A stretch of DNA of 15,870 bases from assembly GCA_036508555.1 (NCBI GenBank), contig DATCHD010000058.1, positions 1 to 15,870 of the forward strand, given 5' to 3'. Position 1 is the stretch's first letter; each line of letters opens with the position of its first letter. This document shows, one piece after another, positions 14,630-15,870 of this stretch. Source of the stretch: CAINVV01 sp036508555. GTDB taxonomy: Bacteria; Bacteroidota; Bacteroidia; Bacteroidales; Prolixibacteraceae. The position numbers were made by a program, and so were the translations under genes. The notes below the pieces were generated by a model that searched no databases, was not told the origin of the DNA, and worked only from the letters and a program-made list of their open reading frames with translations.

Positions 14630-14932
14630 CTACATAAATCCAAGTTCCAGCCGAGCTTCTTCCGACATCATAGACTTGTCCCAGGCAGGATCGAAGGTAA
14701 TCTCAACCTTGCATTCCTCTACGCCTTCCACTTTTTTGGTCATATACTCCACGTCTGCCACGATCATATCGGCGGCCGGACAACCAGGGGCGGTCAGGGT
14801 CATCAGAACAGTAGCCGTATTCCCTTCCACATCAACATTGTAGACCAATCCAAGATCATAAATATTGACGGGTATTTCAGGGTCGAAAACTTCTTTTAGA
14901 TTAGCGATGACGAGATCTATTCTTTGGTCCAT
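14630..14932 (-). CDS. sufT: SufT-like MIP18-family (DUF59) Fe-S assembly protein
   Basis: This 100-residue protein belongs to the MIP18/DUF59 family, whose SufT members help mature Fe-S proteins. It shows the family's VFDPEIPVNIYDLGLVY at 15-31 and TLTAPGCPAADMI at 45-57, with the conserved reactive Cys51. I place the start at the ATG at 14930-14932. The same frame continues upstream to an ATG at 14974, but that would overlap sufE by about 40 bases and adds a non-conserved stretch. With this start the junction is TAA-A-ATG after sufE. The gene next downstream encodes QueG, an Fe-S enzyme. The position after sufS and sufE supports the SufT reading over other DUF59 roles such as phenylacetate oxygenase assembly. 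Confidence 0.9.
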   Translation of the reverse strand: MDQRIDLVIANLKEVFDPEIPVNIYDLGLVYNVDVEGNTATVLMTLTAPGCPAADMIVADVEYMTKKVEGVEECKVEITFDPAWDKSMMSEEARLELGFM

Positions 14933-14933
14933 T

Positions 14934-15365
14934 TTATTTTTTTTGAAGTGAAATTTGTTTGTAGGCCAGGGCATACAGCTTAATTTGCTTGATCATGGCC
15001 ATCAATCCGTTGGAGCGGGTAGGAGACAGATGTTGTCTTAACCCGATTTCATCGATAAAATAGGGCTCGGCATCCAGAATTTCTTGGGAAGTCCTGTTGG
15101 AAAAGACCTTTAGTAGCAGGGCTACCAGTCCTTTGACAATAAGGGCGTCGCTTTCTGCCTCAAAAATAATGCGATCCCCTTCGAGCCTTTGCTGCAACCA
15201 AACCCTTGACTGGCAACCACGTATGAGGTTTTGGTCGACTTTATAGGAAGCATCAATGGGTTCCATTTCGTTGCCGAGTTCAATCAGGTAGGTATATTTA
15301 TCCATCCAGTCTTCGTAGACAGAAAAATCTGCGATGATGGACTGCTGAACTTCTTCGATGGTCAT
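14934..15365 (-). CDS. sufE: SufE, cysteine desulfurase sulfur acceptor
   Basis: This protein accepts persulfide sulfur from SufS and passes it to the SufBCD scaffold. The acceptor Cys51 lies in the family motif IRGCQSRVWL. Other matches are DWMDKYTYLIELG at 19-31 and the C-terminal LSPTRSNGLMAMI segment. I use the ATG at 15363-15365, giving 143 residues, which is normal for the family. An in-frame TTG at 15381-15383 would add six residues with no sign of conservation. It lies 27 bases after the sufS stop and 1 base before the sufT-like start, so the three are clearly one operon. Confidence 0.95.
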   Translation of the reverse strand: MTIEEVQQSIIADFSVYEDWMDKYTYLIELGNEMEPIDASYKVDQNLIRGCQSRVWLQQRLEGDRIIFEAESDALIVKGLVALLLKVFSNRTSQEILDAEPYFIDEIGLRQHLSPTRSNGLMAMIKQIKLYALAYKQISLQKK

Positions 15366-15392
15366 GGTAATTGTTTTTTGCAAAAATAGGGA

Positions 15393-15870
15393 TTAAAACA
15401 TCGTTCTGATGCGGGTGAGTGCGGCGATGAAAATGTCGATTTCCTCCACCGAGTTATAAAAGGCGAATGAGGCGCGGGTCATAGCAGAAACGCCATAATG
15501 ATCCATTACGGGATCAGCGCACATTCTGCCGGTACGAACTGCGATACCCAACTGATCGAGCAGTGTGCCCAGGTCAAACGGGTGAATATGACCGAGTTGA
15601 AAACAAATGACTCCGGTTTTGGTTGGTGACTCGCCAAATATCCGCACATCCCCTAATGCCTTCATTTTTTCTGTGGCATAGGTCAGCAGATGATGTTCGT
15701 ACGCTGAAATTGCATGAAGGCCTATATTCTGCACGTACTGAATGGCGGTTCCGAGTGCAATGGCGCCGACATAATGTGGCGTGCCAGCCTCGAATTTATA
15801 CGGCAGTTCGTTGTAAGTAGTTTTCTCGAAGGTGACCCTGTCGATCATCTCTCCCCCACCCAGGAATGGC
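15393..15870 (-). CDS. sufS: SufS cysteine desulfurase, C-terminal part, cut by right edge
   Basis: The frame is open to the right edge and shows about 158 C-terminal residues, beginning PFLGGGEMIDRVTFEKTTY, a well-conserved SufS stretch. The ATG at 15846-15848 is therefore internal and not the start. SufS is a PLP-dependent class V aminotransferase-fold enzyme that takes sulfur from cysteine. Its mobile active-site Cys lies in AVRTGRMCADPVMDHYG (codon at 15519-15521). FEAGTPHYVGAIALG near the visible N-terminus also fits the family. The PLP lysine lies outside the window. Downstream are sufE and sufT, so this is the end of a suf operon whose sufBCD part would be expected beyond the right edge. 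Confidence 0.96.
   Translation of the reverse strand, partial: PFLGGGEMIDRVTFEKTTYNELPYKFEAGTPHYVGAIALGTAIQYVQNIGLHAISAYEHHLLTYATEKMKALGDVRIFGESPTKTGVICFQLGHIHPFDLGTLLDQLGIAVRTGRMCADPVMDHYGVSAMTRASFAFYNSVEEIDIFIAALTRIRTMF

Noticed and set aside
14933..14974. Upstream ATG for the SufT-like gene (at 14974)
   Set aside because: It would overlap sufE and add residues not seen in the family. The ATG at 14932 directly after the sufE stop is a better fit.

Overview
This window looks like chromosomal DNA of a Bacteroidota member, probably Bacteroidia. The reasons are: a debranching enzyme / glycosyltransferase / GH57 trio typical of Bacteroides-type glycogen clusters; a GSCFA-family protein; a SufS-SufE-SufT run; a LytTR response regulator; promoter candidates of the Bacteroidetes -7 form (TAnnTTTG); and tight gene packing with hardly any Shine-Dalgarno sequences. 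Every gene except one lies on the minus strand. I see no mobile element, CRISPR array, tRNA or rRNA. The taxonomy is inference from gene content.

Layout from left to right. (1) 1-3568, minus: an operon transcribed as tsaB (t6A tRNA modification), then two GT4-type glycosyltransferases, then a SAM methyltransferase with an N-terminal cysteine cluster, cut by the left edge. Junctions are a 4-base overlap, 1 base and 23 bases. (2) 3569-3813: a divergent intergenic region with a promoter candidate on each strand. (3) 3814-4569, plus: a LytTR response regulator with no kinase beside it, ending 9 bases from the glycogen operon, which converges on it. (4) 4579-11795, minus: a glycogen operon transcribed as GH133-like debranching enzyme, glycogen-synthase-like GT4, GH57 amylase-like protein and GlgP phosphorylase, preceded by a good promoter candidate and two short inverted repeats. 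(5) 11889-15870, minus: sufS (cut by the right edge), sufE, sufT-like, a fused QueG::alpha/beta-hydrolase, and a GSCFA protein, all tightly packed.

How the genes work together. The glycogen operon pairs an elongating glycosyltransferase with a phosphorylase and debranching functions. It has no GlgB-type branching enzyme and no GlgC. The synthase and phosphorylase keep their key residues. The GH57 protein has Asn where the family's catalytic Asp sits, and the debranching enzyme has Gln in place of the Asp of its RD motif. The Suf genes mobilise sulfur for Fe-S assembly, and QueG needs two [4Fe-4S] clusters, so their co-location makes functional sense.

The most notable observations are the in-frame fusion of epoxyqueuosine reductase to a monoacylglycerol-lipase-like hydrolase, and the altered active-site residues in the two glycogen hydrolase-family proteins. 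I did not find a clearly new multi-gene system.
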